This document shows, one piece after another, positions 53,761-63,200 of a DNA stretch of 64,000 nt. Source of the DNA: JAJEFO01 sp965214325 (lineage in GTDB: Bacteria > Pseudomonadota > Alphaproteobacteria > Rhodobacterales > Rhodobacteraceae); NCBI GenBank assembly GCA_965214325.1, contig CBDCBG010000006.1, forward strand, positions 3,906,001 to 3,970,000. Reading direction: 5' to 3'. Numbering within the stretch: position 1 is the stretch's first letter; the number at the start of each line of letters is the position of its first letter. The notes under the pieces are model-generated. The model was not told the DNA's origin, made no database searches, and saw only the letters and a list, made by a program, of their open reading frames with translations. Position numbers and translations under genes: made by a program.

Positions 53761-53945
53761 GCGGCATCCGGGCCACCCACGAATTGCACGCGCGCCGTCT
53801 TTCGCGGAATGTCGGCGTCGCGGTCGCGCTGGCCGTCTTCGTTGCCGTTGTCTTTGCGCTGACCGTTGTGAAGGTGAAGCGCGGCGACCCGCTGCAGGGC
53901 TTCGATCATGTCGTGCGGCCCGGGATGGAGGATGCCGGATCATGA
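53757..53945 (+). CDS. Small single-helix membrane protein of the oxidase operon
   Basis: 62 residues with one membrane helix (VGVAVALAVFVAVVFALTVVKV) near residues 19-40 and a short positively charged start. It overlaps ctaB (ATGA) and ctaG (4 bases), so it is coupled on both sides. A small protein of this type is commonly found at this position in Rhodobacteraceae and is thought to help oxidase assembly, but the function is not established. Confidence 0.8.
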   Translation: MSGIRATHELHARRLSRNVGVAVALAVFVAVVFALTVVKVKRGDPLQGFDHVVRPGMEDAGS

Positions 53946-54529
53946 TGGACGCAAGGCAGCGCACGGCAGCGAGACTCCTCGGCGTGGTCCTGGTCATGGG
54001 TTCGCTCGCGTGGGCGTCGGTGCCCCTCTACGATCTCCTTTGCAGGGTCACTGGATGGGGCGGCACGACGGATGTGGCCAAGTCCCCGCTTTACGCGCCG
54101 CTGGAAGAAATGGTCACGATCCGCTTCGATGCCTCGACCGCGTCGGGAATGCCGTGGGAGTTCAAGCCGGAGCAGGTCAAGATGCCGCTCCGGATCGGCG
54201 AGGAAGGCCTGGCGTTCTACGAGGCCCACAACCCGACGGGCCGACCGATCGCGGGCACCGCAAGCTTCAATGTCGCGCCGTTTTCCGCCGGTGCCCACTT
54301 CTCGAAAATCGACTGCTTCTGTTTCGAACTGCAGGTGCTGGAACCCGGCCAGCGGGTCAGCATGCCAGTCAGCTTCTTCATCGATCCCGAAATCCTTGAC
54401 GATCCCGATGCAAGGTTTGTCAAGACGATCACGCTGTCCTACACGTTCCATGACGCGGACCTGCCCGAAGGCTACCGTTCCGAACAGGCGGCGCTAGGCG
54501 AAGGCGGGACGGAAACGCAACAGAACTAG
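53942..54529 (+). CDS. ctaG: Cytochrome c oxidase assembly protein CtaG (Cox11)
   Basis: 195 residues. One N-terminal membrane anchor (ARLLGVVLVMGSLAWASVPLYDLLCRVTG) is followed by a periplasmic immunoglobulin-like domain with the copper-binding CFCF motif near residue 125. It delivers copper to the CuB site of subunit I. The VPLYDLLCRVTGWGGTT signature is unmistakable. Confidence 0.95.
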   Translation: MMDARQRTAARLLGVVLVMGSLAWASVPLYDLLCRVTGWGGTTDVAKSPLYAPLEEMVTIRFDASTASGMPWEFKPEQVKMPLRIGEEGLAFYEAHNPTGRPIAGTASFNVAPFSAGAHFSKIDCFCFELQVLEPGQRVSMPVSFFIDPEILDDPDARFVKTITLSYTFHDADLPEGYRSEQAALGEGGTETQQN

Positions 54530-54548
54530 AATCCTGGAGACGGCCGGC

Positions 54549-55367
54549 ATGGCGCACGAAAAGAACCACGACTATCACATCCTGCACCCGTCGGTCTGGC
54601 CGTTCATCGGTGCCGTTTCCGGCTTCATCATGCTGTTCGGCTTTGTGCTGGCCTTTGGGCAGAACACGCCGGAAAGCCTGAAACAGCCCTACATGTTCAT
54701 CATCGGGCTGATCGGCGTCTGCTACGTCATGTACGCCTGGTGGGCGGACGTGATCCGGGAATCCGTCGTCGGCGATCACACGCCGGTCGTGAGAATCGGT
54801 CTCCGCTACGGCTTCATCATGTTCATCATGTCGGAAGTCATGTTCTTTTCGGCATGGTTCTGGGCATTCTTCAAGAACGCGCTCTATCCCATGGGCCCCG
54901 AAAGCCCCGCGGTGGATGGCGTGTGGCCGCCGGCCGGCATCGAGACCTTCGATCCCTGGCATCTTCCGCTCATCAACACGCTCATTCTCCTTTGCTCGGG
55001 GGCGGCGGCGACATGGGCGCATCACGCGATCGCGCACGAGAACAATCGCAAGGACATGGCGACCGGGCTCATCGTCGCGATCATCCTCGGCGTGCTCTTC
55101 ACCGTCTTCCAGGCCTATGAATACAGCCACGCGGCGTTCGGGTTCTCGGGCAACATATATGGCGCGACCTTCTTCATGGCGACCGGCTTCCACGGCTTCC
55201 ACGTGATCATCGGCACGATCTTCCTGTTCGTGTGCTACCTGCGTGTCCGGGCCGGGCACTTCACGGCGGAACGGCATGTCGGGTACGAGGCAGCGGCCTG
55301 GTACTGGCACTTCGTCGACGTCGTCTGGCTGTTTCTCTTTGCATCGATCTACATCTGGGGCAGCTGA
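54549..55367 (+). CDS. coxC: Cytochrome c oxidase subunit III
   Basis: 272 residues with seven membrane helices. It has KNHDYHILHPSVWP at the N-terminus, FIMFIMSEVMFFSAWFWAFF in the middle and YWHFVDVVWLFLFASIYIWG at the C-terminus, all canonical. It stabilises subunit I and aids proton uptake. A strong hairpin follows before surf1. Confidence 0.96.
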   Translation: MAHEKNHDYHILHPSVWPFIGAVSGFIMLFGFVLAFGQNTPESLKQPYMFIIGLIGVCYVMYAWWADVIRESVVGDHTPVVRIGLRYGFIMFIMSEVMFFSAWFWAFFKNALYPMGPESPAVDGVWPPAGIETFDPWHLPLINTLILLCSGAAATWAHHAIAHENNRKDMATGLIVAIILGVLFTVFQAYEYSHAAFGFSGNIYGATFFMATGFHGFHVIIGTIFLFVCYLRVRAGHFTAERHVGYEAAAWYWHFVDVVWLFLFASIYIWGS

Positions 55368-55396
55368 ACCGGAACGGATTGCCGCGTGACGGCGCA

Positions 55397-55420
55397 GCGC
55401 CGGGGTTTCGTCCCCGGCGC
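55397..55420 (+). terminator. Hairpin between coxC and surf1
   Basis: GCGCCGGGG (55397-55405) and CCCCGGCGC (55412-55420) form a perfect 9-bp stem with a TTTCGT loop. No T-run follows, so partial termination or mRNA protection is more likely than full termination. Confidence 0.5.
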
Positions 55421-55461
55421 GATTCGTGCAGATGCCTGAACGGCGCAGAGGTTTGGGAGAC

Positions 55462-56145
55462 ATGCGGCTGCTCTTTCCATTGACCGTTGGCATAGGTGGC
55501 CTTGCAATGCTCGTTTCGCTGGGCGCGTGGCAGTTGCAAAGGCTGGCCTGGAAGGAAGGCGTCCTTGCCGAGATCGAATCGAAGATTGCCGCAGACCCGG
55601 TTGCGCTTCCGGCGGCCCCGGTCGCCGAACTCGACAAGTACCGTCCCGTCGTCGTGGAAGGCGACTTTGACGGCGAGGATGCCGCGGTGCTCGTCAGCCT
55701 GCCGCAGGTCGGGCCGGCCTACAGGCTGGTTGCCTCGTTCGAGACGATGGAAGGAAGGCGAATCATGGTGGACAGGGGGGTCGTGCCTGTCGCGAACCGG
55801 TCCCGCGCCACGTCAGCTGCATCGGCTACCGTGATCGGCAATCTTCACTGGCCTGACGAGGTGGACCGCTGGACGCCGCAGCCGGACCGCAAGGCCGGAA
55901 TCTGGTACGGTCGCGACCTGGCTGCGTTGGCCGAAGAGCTGCGGACCGAGCCTGTGCTCGTCGTCGCTCGCGAGGTTTCGAGCAACGACCCGCCGGCAAC
56001 GCCGCTTCCCGTGACGGCGGACGGCATTCCGAACAATCACCTGGGATATGCGGTCCAGTGGTTCGGACTTGCGGCGGTCTGGGCAGTGATGACTCTCTTC
56101 CTGCTCTGGCGTATGCGGAACGGACCGTCTGAGGATTCGCCATGA
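55462..56145 (+). CDS. SURF1 family protein
   Basis: 227 residues from ATG 55462, with GGGAG three bases upstream; an earlier ATG at 55426 lacks a site. There are membrane helices at both ends (FPLTVGIGGLAMLVSLGAWQ and YAVQWFGLAAVWAVMTLFLLW), a typical LGAWQLQRLAWKE signature, and NNHLGYAVQWF near the C-terminus. It assists heme insertion into oxidase. It overlaps thrC by ATGA. Confidence 0.92.
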   Translation: MRLLFPLTVGIGGLAMLVSLGAWQLQRLAWKEGVLAEIESKIAADPVALPAAPVAELDKYRPVVVEGDFDGEDAAVLVSLPQVGPAYRLVASFETMEGRRIMVDRGVVPVANRSRATSAASATVIGNLHWPDEVDRWTPQPDRKAGIWYGRDLAALAEELRTEPVLVVAREVSSNDPPATPLPVTADGIPNNHLGYAVQWFGLAAVWAVMTLFLLWRMRNGPSEDSP

Positions 56146-57533
56146 AATACGTCTCGACCCGCGGAAAGGCTCCTGAACTGTCCTTCGAGGAGGCCATGCT
56201 GACAGGGCTTGCCAGCGACGGGGGACTTTATTTGCCTGCCGAGGTGCCGGCCTTCGAGCCGCGCGAAATCGCCATGCTTCATGGCAAGGGCTACGAGGAC
56301 GTGGCGTTTGCGGTCATGCGGCCGTTCGTGGGCGACATCTTCGAGGAGGATGAGTTTCGTGCCGTGATCAGGGCTGCCTATGCAGGGTTTGGCCACAGCT
56401 GCCGTGCACCCCTGAAACAGGCTGGCGACGGAATCTGGCTCCTGGAACTCTTCCACGGTCCGACGCTGGCCTTCAAGGACTTCGCCATGCAGCTCATCGG
56501 CCAGATTTTCCAGGCCGTGCTGCAAAGGCGGGGCGAAAGCGTCACCATTGTGGGAGCGACCAGCGGTGACACCGGAAGCGCCGCGATCGAGGCGTTCCGT
56601 GGGCTCGACAACGTGGATGTCTGCATACTCTTTCCGCACGGCAAGGTGTCCGAGGTGCAGAGGCGGCAGATGACCACGCCGACGGAGGCGAACGTCAGGG
56701 CCTTTGCTGTCGAAGGCACGTTCGACGATTGCCAGCGCCATCTGAAGGACATGTTCGCCGACCGGGGATTCCGGGAGGAGATGCGTCTGGCCGCCGTGAA
56801 TTCCATCAACTGGGCGCGCGTGATGGCGCAGGTCGTCTACTACTTCACTTCCGCAGTGGCTCTCGGGGCGCCCGACCGGAAAGTCAGCTTCTGTGTTCCA
56901 ACCGGCAATTTTGGCGACATCTACGCGGGCGAGATCGCGCGACGCATGGGGCTGCCCATCGAGCGGCTGGTGATCGCGACGAACCAGAACGACATCCTGC
57001 ACCGCGCGCTTGTGTCCGGAGAATATCGAACCGGCGAGGTTCGGCCCTCGATCAGCCCGTCGATGGACATCCAGGTGAGTTCAAATTTCGAGCGTCTCTT
57101 GTTCGACGCATACGGGCGTGACGCCGGCGCGGTCAGGTCATTGATGGACGAGCTGAGGTCTGGAAGCGGATTTCGGATCGACGACGCCGCGCTTGGCAGC
57201 ATCGGGAAGACCTTCGCAAGCGCGAGGGCTTCGGAAGCGGAAACGATGTCCAGGATCGGGACGGTGCACGATGCAAGCGGCCAGCTTGTCTGCCCTCATA
57301 CCGCGGTCGCACTCGAAGTTGCCGCTCGGACGGTGGAGCCAGGCGTTCCGATGATTGCACTTGCCACTGCCGATCCCGCCAAGTTCCCGGACGCGGTGGA
57401 GGATGCGACTGACATTCGTCCGCCCCTTCCCATCCGGATGGCAGATCTTTATGAGCGTCCCGAGCGAGTGACGCAGGTTGCGAACGACTTCGCCCTGCTT
57501 TGCCGCGCGATCAGGGAGGGTCGGGCCGCTTGA
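56142..57533 (+). CDS. thrC: Threonine synthase
   Basis: 463 residues, PLP enzyme converting O-phosphohomoserine to threonine. It opens with MKYVSTRGKAPELSFEEA; the PLP lysine is K112 in GPTLAFKDFAMQ, and the SGDTGSAAIEAF loop binds phosphate. It is coupled to surf1 upstream (ATGA) and to the peptidase downstream (TTGA), the order seen in Rhodobacteraceae. Confidence 0.96.
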   Translation: MKYVSTRGKAPELSFEEAMLTGLASDGGLYLPAEVPAFEPREIAMLHGKGYEDVAFAVMRPFVGDIFEEDEFRAVIRAAYAGFGHSCRAPLKQAGDGIWLLELFHGPTLAFKDFAMQLIGQIFQAVLQRRGESVTIVGATSGDTGSAAIEAFRGLDNVDVCILFPHGKVSEVQRRQMTTPTEANVRAFAVEGTFDDCQRHLKDMFADRGFREEMRLAAVNSINWARVMAQVVYYFTSAVALGAPDRKVSFCVPTGNFGDIYAGEIARRMGLPIERLVIATNQNDILHRALVSGEYRTGEVRPSISPSMDIQVSSNFERLLFDAYGRDAGAVRSLMDELRSGSGFRIDDAALGSIGKTFASARASEAETMSRIGTVHDASGQLVCPHTAVALEVAARTVEPGVPMIALATADPAKFPDAVEDATDIRPPLPIRMADLYERPERVTQVANDFALLCRAIREGRAA

Positions 57534-58792
57534 CAGTTGAGCTTCACAGGCTGGCTAACGGCGTGCGCGTCGTGACCGAGCGCATGCCCGGGCTGCAATC
57601 CGCCTCGCTTGGCATCTGGATCGCGGCCGGAGGACGCCACGAGCGCGCCGAGCAGAACGGCATCGCTCACTTCCTTGAGCACATGGCGTTCAAGGGTACC
57701 GGAACCCGTTCGGCGTTGCAGATCGCCGAGGAGATCGAGGATGTCGGCGGCTACATCAATGCCTATACGTCCCGCGAGATGACGGCCTTTTTTGCGCGCG
57801 TTCTTGCAGAGCACACGGACCTTGCACTGGACGTCCTTTCGGACATCGTCCTGAATCCGGCTTTCGATCCGCGTGAGATCGAGATCGAGCGGCACGTGAT
57901 CCTGCAAGAGATCGGGCAGGTCCTGGACACGCCCGACGACATAATCTTCGACTGGCTGCAGGAGACGGCATTTCCGGACCAGCCTCTTGGCCGGCCGATT
58001 CTCGGTCTTGCCTCCAAGGTCGAGCGTTTCGGCCGCAAGGACCTGTCCGGGTTCGTTTCCGAGCGCTATTTGCCCGGCAACCTGATCATCGCGGCAGCTG
58101 GTGCCGTCGATCACGAAGAGATCGTTCGAGCAACCGAGGCGAGGTTTGCGCATCTTTCACCCGGGAACGTGGCGGAAGCCGAGCCCGGGCGATTTCTGGG
58201 AGGCGAGACGAGGGTTGAGAAGGGACTGGAACAAGCCCATGTTGCGCTGGCCTTCGAGAGCCCCGAATATCGGGATGATGCCGCATATTCCGCGCAGGCC
58301 TTCGCGATCGCGATGGGCGGCGGCATGTCTTCGCGGCTCTTCCAGGAAGCGCGCGAGAAACGTGGACTCTGCTACACGATTTTCGCGCAGGCGAGCCCCT
58401 ATTCCGACAGCGGTCTCCTGACGATCTATTCCGGAACCAGCGGCGAGGAGGCGCCCGAGCTTCTTGCACTGACGGTGGATGAATTGCGGCGGTCGGTTGA
58501 TGACCTCTCCGAGGCAGAGGTGGCTCGGGCAAGGGCGCAACTGAAGGCGGGGCTGCTGATGGGGCTTGAGCAGCCCGCGAGCCGTGCCGAACGCCTGGCG
58601 AAGTTCCTGTCGATCTGGGATCGCGTGCCATTGATCGAGGAAACCGTCGAGAGGGTCGATTCGATCAGCGTGCAGTCGGTGCGGGAAGTGGCGGCCGGAC
58701 TCGTGTCGGCCGGTGCGGGCGCGCTGGCGCTTTACGGACCGGTCGCGTCCGCACCGACGGTCCAGGAAGTCACGGACAAACTGGCGGCCTGA
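57530..58792 (+). CDS. M16 family zinc peptidase
   Basis: 420 residues from TTG 57530, which overlaps the thrC stop (TTGA) and gives the expected LTVELHRLANGVRV start; an earlier ATG is in thrC and lacks similarity. The inverted zinc motif HFLEH (H47, E50, H51) is intact and a downstream Glu is available as third ligand. It resembles mitochondrial processing peptidase beta subunits, full length and catalytic. It likely degrades or matures short peptides. Confidence 0.92.
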   Translation: MTVELHRLANGVRVVTERMPGLQSASLGIWIAAGGRHERAEQNGIAHFLEHMAFKGTGTRSALQIAEEIEDVGGYINAYTSREMTAFFARVLAEHTDLALDVLSDIVLNPAFDPREIEIERHVILQEIGQVLDTPDDIIFDWLQETAFPDQPLGRPILGLASKVERFGRKDLSGFVSERYLPGNLIIAAAGAVDHEEIVRATEARFAHLSPGNVAEAEPGRFLGGETRVEKGLEQAHVALAFESPEYRDDAAYSAQAFAIAMGGGMSSRLFQEAREKRGLCYTIFAQASPYSDSGLLTIYSGTSGEEAPELLALTVDELRRSVDDLSEAEVARARAQLKAGLLMGLEQPASRAERLAKFLSIWDRVPLIEETVERVDSISVQSVREVAAGLVSAGAGALALYGPVASAPTVQEVTDKLAA

Positions 58793-59373
58793 TGCTGTGG
58801 ACGAGAGGCCGCGTCAGAATTGACACCGAACGCATGGAGTTGCGCCCGCCCGCCCGGGGCGACTATCAGCCCTGGTCCGAATTGCGGCGGAAAAGCGCAG
58901 AGTTCCTGAAGCCATGGGAACCGTCGTGGGCAACGGATCATCTGACCCGCAAGGGGTTCGTCAATCGCGTCCATTGGGCGCATCGCTCCATTCGGGAGGG
59001 AACGGCTGTGCCGCTGTTCCTCTCGAGGCAGAGCGACGGATGCCTGCTGGGCGCCATCACGCTGGAAAACATCCGGCGGGGGCCGAGCCATTCCGGGATG
59101 ATCGGCTACTGGATCGGAGTGGAACATGCGCGGCAAGGCTATATGCGCGAGGCGCTGACGGCGATGGTGCAATACGCGTTCGAGATCATCGATCTGAGCA
59201 GGGTCGAGAGCGCGTGCCTGCCGGAAAACTCGGCGTCACGTGGTCTTCTCGAGAAATGTGGCTACAAGTACGAAGGCGTGGCGCAGAGCTATCTTCAGAT
59301 CAACGGGCGTTGGCGGAACCATGTGCTTTATGCCAACCTCCGCGACGACCGGCGAGGCCGCGCGGAGACCTGA
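58792..59373 (+). CDS. RimJ-like N-acetyltransferase
   Basis: 193 residues. The RMELRPPARGDYQPW opening, GMIGYWIGVEHARQGYMREAL acetyl-CoA segment and NSASRGLLEKCGY helix are typical of ribosomal-protein alanine acetyltransferases. It overlaps the peptidase gene by one base (TGATG), so it is the last gene of the block. Confidence 0.92.
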   Translation: MLWTRGRVRIDTERMELRPPARGDYQPWSELRRKSAEFLKPWEPSWATDHLTRKGFVNRVHWAHRSIREGTAVPLFLSRQSDGCLLGAITLENIRRGPSHSGMIGYWIGVEHARQGYMREALTAMVQYAFEIIDLSRVESACLPENSASRGLLEKCGYKYEGVAQSYLQINGRWRNHVLYANLRDDRRGRAET

Positions 59374-59704
59374 GCCCCCGGCGCCTGGGAAGCTCGCGCC
59401 TGCGCAGGCACGGTGCAAGCGGTCCGGCCCGGCTTTCACGCAGCGAGCAGTATCCAGCGCGCTTGATCCTGTTTCCGGCCGCCTCCGGACCTCCAGCTCT
59501 CGCATGCAATGCGGTATCGCGTTGAAGCGGAGTCATTCTCGGCGCGCGACACGACCAATGGAGTGTCTGACGCCGCAACCGATCGGACGTCAAGGATGCG
59601 TTCACGATAGGAGACGCAATATCCCAGGCCATAGTTGCATGGCTTCTTGACGGGCCCTGGACCGCCTGCCTGACAACCTCATCGTTCCCGCCGCCATTCG
59701 AGCG
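59374..59704. other. Intergenic region without recognised features
   Basis: About 330 bases after the acetyltransferase. Short open frames occur on both strands with no family resemblance and no clear terminator. It leads into a broken acetyltransferase. Confidence 0.4.
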
Positions 59705-60294
59705 GTGAATTCGGTTGCGGTGATCCCCGTGTCCGGCCGTTCCGCGGCGGTCGAGCTCTCGCCGAGGTTCGGTGGCGACCTGAACGGAAGGACGTTTGCC
59801 GGAGAAGCGCGATTTCACGGCGTGGCGGGGAACTGCGGTTGCACGTCTCGCCTGCTCCTGCCGGAACGCCGCCGAACATCGGGGACCAACGTGGCGACGC
59901 CCCGCCCCTCGACGCGGTACGGCGCATATCTCGATCCCATCGGGACGCTGGAGCGTGCTGAGGTCACATTCCTGGCCGCGTGTGTCGACGGGGAGGTGGC
60001 CTGTTGCGGGGCGGTCAAGCGCATGCCCCGGAGCTGCACGTCCCAACCATACGGCGAGATCAAGCGGATGTATGTCAATCCCGATGCTCGCGGCCGCGGC
60101 ATGGGCGGCGCGCTGTTGGATGCGCTCGAATCGAGTTTGCTCACCCGAGGAATCACCATTGCACCCTAGAGACCGGAGTTCGCCAACCCGATGCCCTCGC
60201 CTGCCATGAAGCCTGCGGATACGTCCTCATTCCCCCGTTCGCCCGGTACGTTGAGGATCCGCTGAGCGTGTCTTGCGAAAGGCGGCTCGCCTGA
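59705..60294 (+). pseudogene. GNAT acetyltransferase, frameshifted
   Basis: The frame starting at 59705 has a weak first half, then a clear GNAT core: FLAACVDGEVACCGAV, YGEIKRMYVNP and GRGMGGALLDALE. It stops at 60169 with only ITIAP after the core. In another frame LETGVRQPDALACHEACGY and VEDPLSVSCERRLA continue what family members have next, up to 60294. A one- or two-base shift near 60,155-60,170 explains it. The weak N-terminal half suggests genuine decay rather than a simple sequencing error. Confidence 0.75.
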
Positions 60295-60542
60295 GTCCGG
60301 TGTTGCACCGGGTCTCACTTTGGTCGGCCTGGACTGCCGCGCCGACATCGAGAGGGCGCATTGTGCCTGCCCCTGTCCGGAACTGGCCGAGATTGGCGGC
60401 GTGCCGCACGGCAATATTCGCACATTCCTCGAATGGGTCGGGAAAGGGAGCCACGGGACAAGGACCTGCACATCCTTGTCGGAAGTGTCGGTCGCGGCAG
60501 TTGCGGGGGCAGAAACCGGGACTGCGATCTTCAGCTCATGAG

Positions 60543-61157
60543 TCAAGGCAAGTCCGAGGACGGAATGATCGGGAAGAATTGGTCGCCCGACCAGAGACCG
60601 AACCAGCTTGCACCGTCGTGTTCGTGATGCGCTCCGATTTCCACCAGCCTGTAGAAGCTCTTTCGATCGAAGCTCTTTCGATCGATCAAAGCCTCGAGAT
60701 TCGCGCGAACGAGGACATAGGGCGACGGCTCGCCCGTCTCCGCATCCCGTTCAACTCGAATAGGATGCTTCGGTCCCGCAATGGCCTCGTCACCGAGATT
60801 GGTCACAAAGGTCAGGGTCTGGGCCGTGCCCTCGCCCGTGACACTGAAGTCAACGGCTACGAAGGGTGCGTCATCGACCGTGATCCCCACCTTCTCGACA
60901 GGGGTGACAAGCACGTAGCGGTCCCCGTCCTTCCTGAGAATCGTCGAAAACAGCCGCACGAGCTCGGGTCGCCCGATTGGCGTTCCAAGGTAGAACCACG
61001 TCCCGTCCCTTGCGATCCGCATGTCGAGATCGCCGCAGTCGGGCGGATTCCAGAGGTGGACCGGCGGCAATCCGCGCCGAGACTCGGCTCGGGCCGTTGC
61101 GGCCAGGCTTTCCGCCGAGGGTTTCACGGGGTTTTGACCGCCTTCGGATTTTGCCAT
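60543..61157 (-). CDS. DUF1285 family protein
   Basis: 204 residues from ATG 61157. The LWNPPDCGDLDMRIARDGTW start, the GTPIGRPELVRLFSTILRKDG segment and the DAPFVAVDF core match the alphaproteobacterial DUF1285 proteins, whose function is unknown. A 15-base tandem duplication near 60,655-60,695 repeats DRKSF within the protein (IDRKSFDRKSFYRLVE), a harmless-looking insertion. It is divergent from moxR, as usual. Confidence 0.85.
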   Translation of the reverse strand: MAKSEGGQNPVKPSAESLAATARAESRRGLPPVHLWNPPDCGDLDMRIARDGTWFYLGTPIGRPELVRLFSTILRKDGDRYVLVTPVEKVGITVDDAPFVAVDFSVTGEGTAQTLTFVTNLGDEAIAGPKHPIRVERDAETGEPSPYVLVRANLEALIDRKSFDRKSFYRLVEIGAHHEHDGASWFGLWSGDQFFPIIPSSDLP

Positions 61158-61217
61158 TTGTGCCCGGAGCAATAGTTCGTTCTACTGCGCATAATAGTGC
61201 GAAAGGGAGCGATTGCC

Positions 61218-62228
61218 ATGTCCGATGCATCATCCGACCTGGTGGCCGGGATCGAAGGGCTGTGCGAGCGGCTGGCAGAGGTCAAGACCAGCATCACCAA
61301 GCGGTTCATTGGGCAGGAGCGGGTGGTGGATCTCGTGTTGTCGGCAATTCTGTGCGGCGGGCACGGCCTTCTGGTCGGCGTGCCGGGGCTTGGCAAGACA
61401 CGATTGGTGGAGACGCTTTCGACCGTTCTCGGGCTGGACGGCAAGCGGGTTCAGTTCACTCCGGACCTGATGCCGGCCGACATTCTTGGGTCGGAAGTCC
61501 TGGAAACCGGCGCCGATGGCAGTCGGGTCTTCAAGTTCATCAAGGGTCCGGTGTTTTGCCAGCTTCTCATGGCCGACGAGATAAACCGGGCGAGCCCGAG
61601 AACGCAGTCCGCATTGTTGCAGGCCATGCAGGAGAAGTCGGTGACCATCGCGGGAAACGAGCATGAACTGCCTGCACCGTTTCATGTGCTGGCGACCCAG
61701 AACCCGATCGAGCAGGAGGGAACCTATCCCCTGCCGGAGGCGCAACTGGACCGGTTTCTTGTGCAGGTCGACGTCCCTTACCCCGACCGGGAGACCGAGC
61801 GCGACATCCTGCTTGCGACCACGGGTGCGGACGAAGAGCGGTCAACCGAGGTCCTGACTCCCGCGGAACTCGTTGCCGCGCAGAATGTCGTGCGCAGGAT
61901 GCCGGTGGGTGAGGCCGTGATGGAGGCGATTCTCGACCTGGTGCGCTTCTGCCGTCCAGAGGAAGCCGACTCGCCCGACATCGTGCGGCAGCATGTCAGT
62001 TGGGGACCGGGTCCGCGCGCGGCGCAGGCCCTCACGCTGACTGTCAGGGCGCGCGCGCTTCTCGAGGGACGGCTTGCGCCGTCCGAAGAGGACGTGATGG
62101 CCCTTGCGACGCCTGTGCTCAGCCATCGCATGGCGCTCAGTTTCTCTGCCCGTGCCCAGGGCCTGACGCTGCAGGAAGTCATCGACGAAGCATCTCGTCG
62201 CGTTGCCCGGATTGAGGAGGCGGCCTGA
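61218..62228 (+). CDS. MoxR family AAA ATPase
   Basis: 336 residues from ATG 61218 with AGGGAG upstream. Walker A GVPGLGKT (54-61), Walker B LLMADEINRASPRTQ, and the sensor ATQNPIEQEGTYPLPEAQLDRF are standard MoxR. These chaperone-like ATPases work with VWA or DUF58 partners, here the DUF58 gene that begins after 2 bases. Confidence 0.93.
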   Translation: MSDASSDLVAGIEGLCERLAEVKTSITKRFIGQERVVDLVLSAILCGGHGLLVGVPGLGKTRLVETLSTVLGLDGKRVQFTPDLMPADILGSEVLETGADGSRVFKFIKGPVFCQLLMADEINRASPRTQSALLQAMQEKSVTIAGNEHELPAPFHVLATQNPIEQEGTYPLPEAQLDRFLVQVDVPYPDRETERDILLATTGADEERSTEVLTPAELVAAQNVVRRMPVGEAVMEAILDLVRFCRPEEADSPDIVRQHVSWGPGPRAAQALTLTVRARALLEGRLAPSEEDVMALATPVLSHRMALSFSARAQGLTLQEVIDEASRRVARIEEAA

Positions 62229-62230
62229 TT

Positions 62231-63124
62231 GTGGCGCAGGCGGGTTCCGGCACGACTGCGCAACTGCGCCGTGAGGCAGAGACCCTCGCCGAAACGTTCC
62301 CGACCTTGCTGGCATCTGCGGAACGTCTCGCGGCCTGCGTCATGGCCGGCGAGCACGGGCGCAGGCGGGTCGGGTCAGGCGACGAGTTCTGGCAGTACCG
62401 GCCAAGCAGTGCAGGCGACGAATTCGGCATGATCGACTGGCGACGCTCGGCGCGCAGCGACGACGCGCTGTTCGTGCGCGAGAGGGAATGGCAGGCCGTC
62501 CAGTCCGTGATGATCTGGCTGGACATGGGCCGGTCCATGCAATTCGCGTCATCTAGATCGTTGCCGAGCAAGGTCGACGTGGCGCGGAGACTGGCGCTGG
62601 CGCTTGCAATTCTGTTGATTCGCGGCGGGGAGCGTGTCGGTCTGGCCAATTCCGGCCTGCCGCCGCGAAGCGGCCACGCCCAGCTGATGCGTCTGAACAG
62701 TGCCATTGCCGAAGGAGAGGATGCCACCGACTACGCCTTGCCTGAGCTGGCAGACGCGCCGGCGCGGACGCGTGCCGTCCTGCTGTCGGACTTTCTGGGA
62801 GACCTGGAGCCGATCAGGGAGGCCGTGACCGTTGCCTCTGACCGTGCCATCGAAGGCGTGATTCTCCAGGTTCTCGACCCGCAGGAGGAGACCTTCCCGT
62901 TCGAAGGGCGCACGCGCTTCGAATCAATGGGCGGAACGCTCACGCACGAAACCTTGAAGGCGGATGAGCTTCGTGATCGCTATCTGGAGCGACTGGCGGA
63001 TAGGAAGGCCGAACTGTGGGAGCTTGCAAGGCTGGCGGGCTGGCAATTTCATGTCTGCCGCACCGGATCTCCGGCCGCGGGGGCCCTCCTTTGGCTGTAC
63101 ATGGCTCTGGCCAGGGAGCATTGA
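62231..63124 (+). CDS. DUF58 domain-containing protein
   Basis: 297 residues from GTG 62231. It has the GEHGRRRVGSGDEFWQYRP and DWRRSARSDDALFVREREW segments typical of DUF58 proteins, which resemble VWA domains and partner with MoxR ATPases. It has no membrane helix. Just two bases separate it from moxR. Confidence 0.9.
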   Translation: MAQAGSGTTAQLRREAETLAETFPTLLASAERLAACVMAGEHGRRRVGSGDEFWQYRPSSAGDEFGMIDWRRSARSDDALFVREREWQAVQSVMIWLDMGRSMQFASSRSLPSKVDVARRLALALAILLIRGGERVGLANSGLPPRSGHAQLMRLNSAIAEGEDATDYALPELADAPARTRAVLLSDFLGDLEPIREAVTVASDRAIEGVILQVLDPQEETFPFEGRTRFESMGGTLTHETLKADELRDRYLERLADRKAELWELARLAGWQFHVCRTGSPAAGALLWLYMALAREH

Positions 63125-63200
63125 CCGTGATGCCCGGGCAGCCGAATCCGTCGAGTGAGGACCGGCCTGTCCTCCCGGCCGCGCTTCGGAGCCCAGCTTG

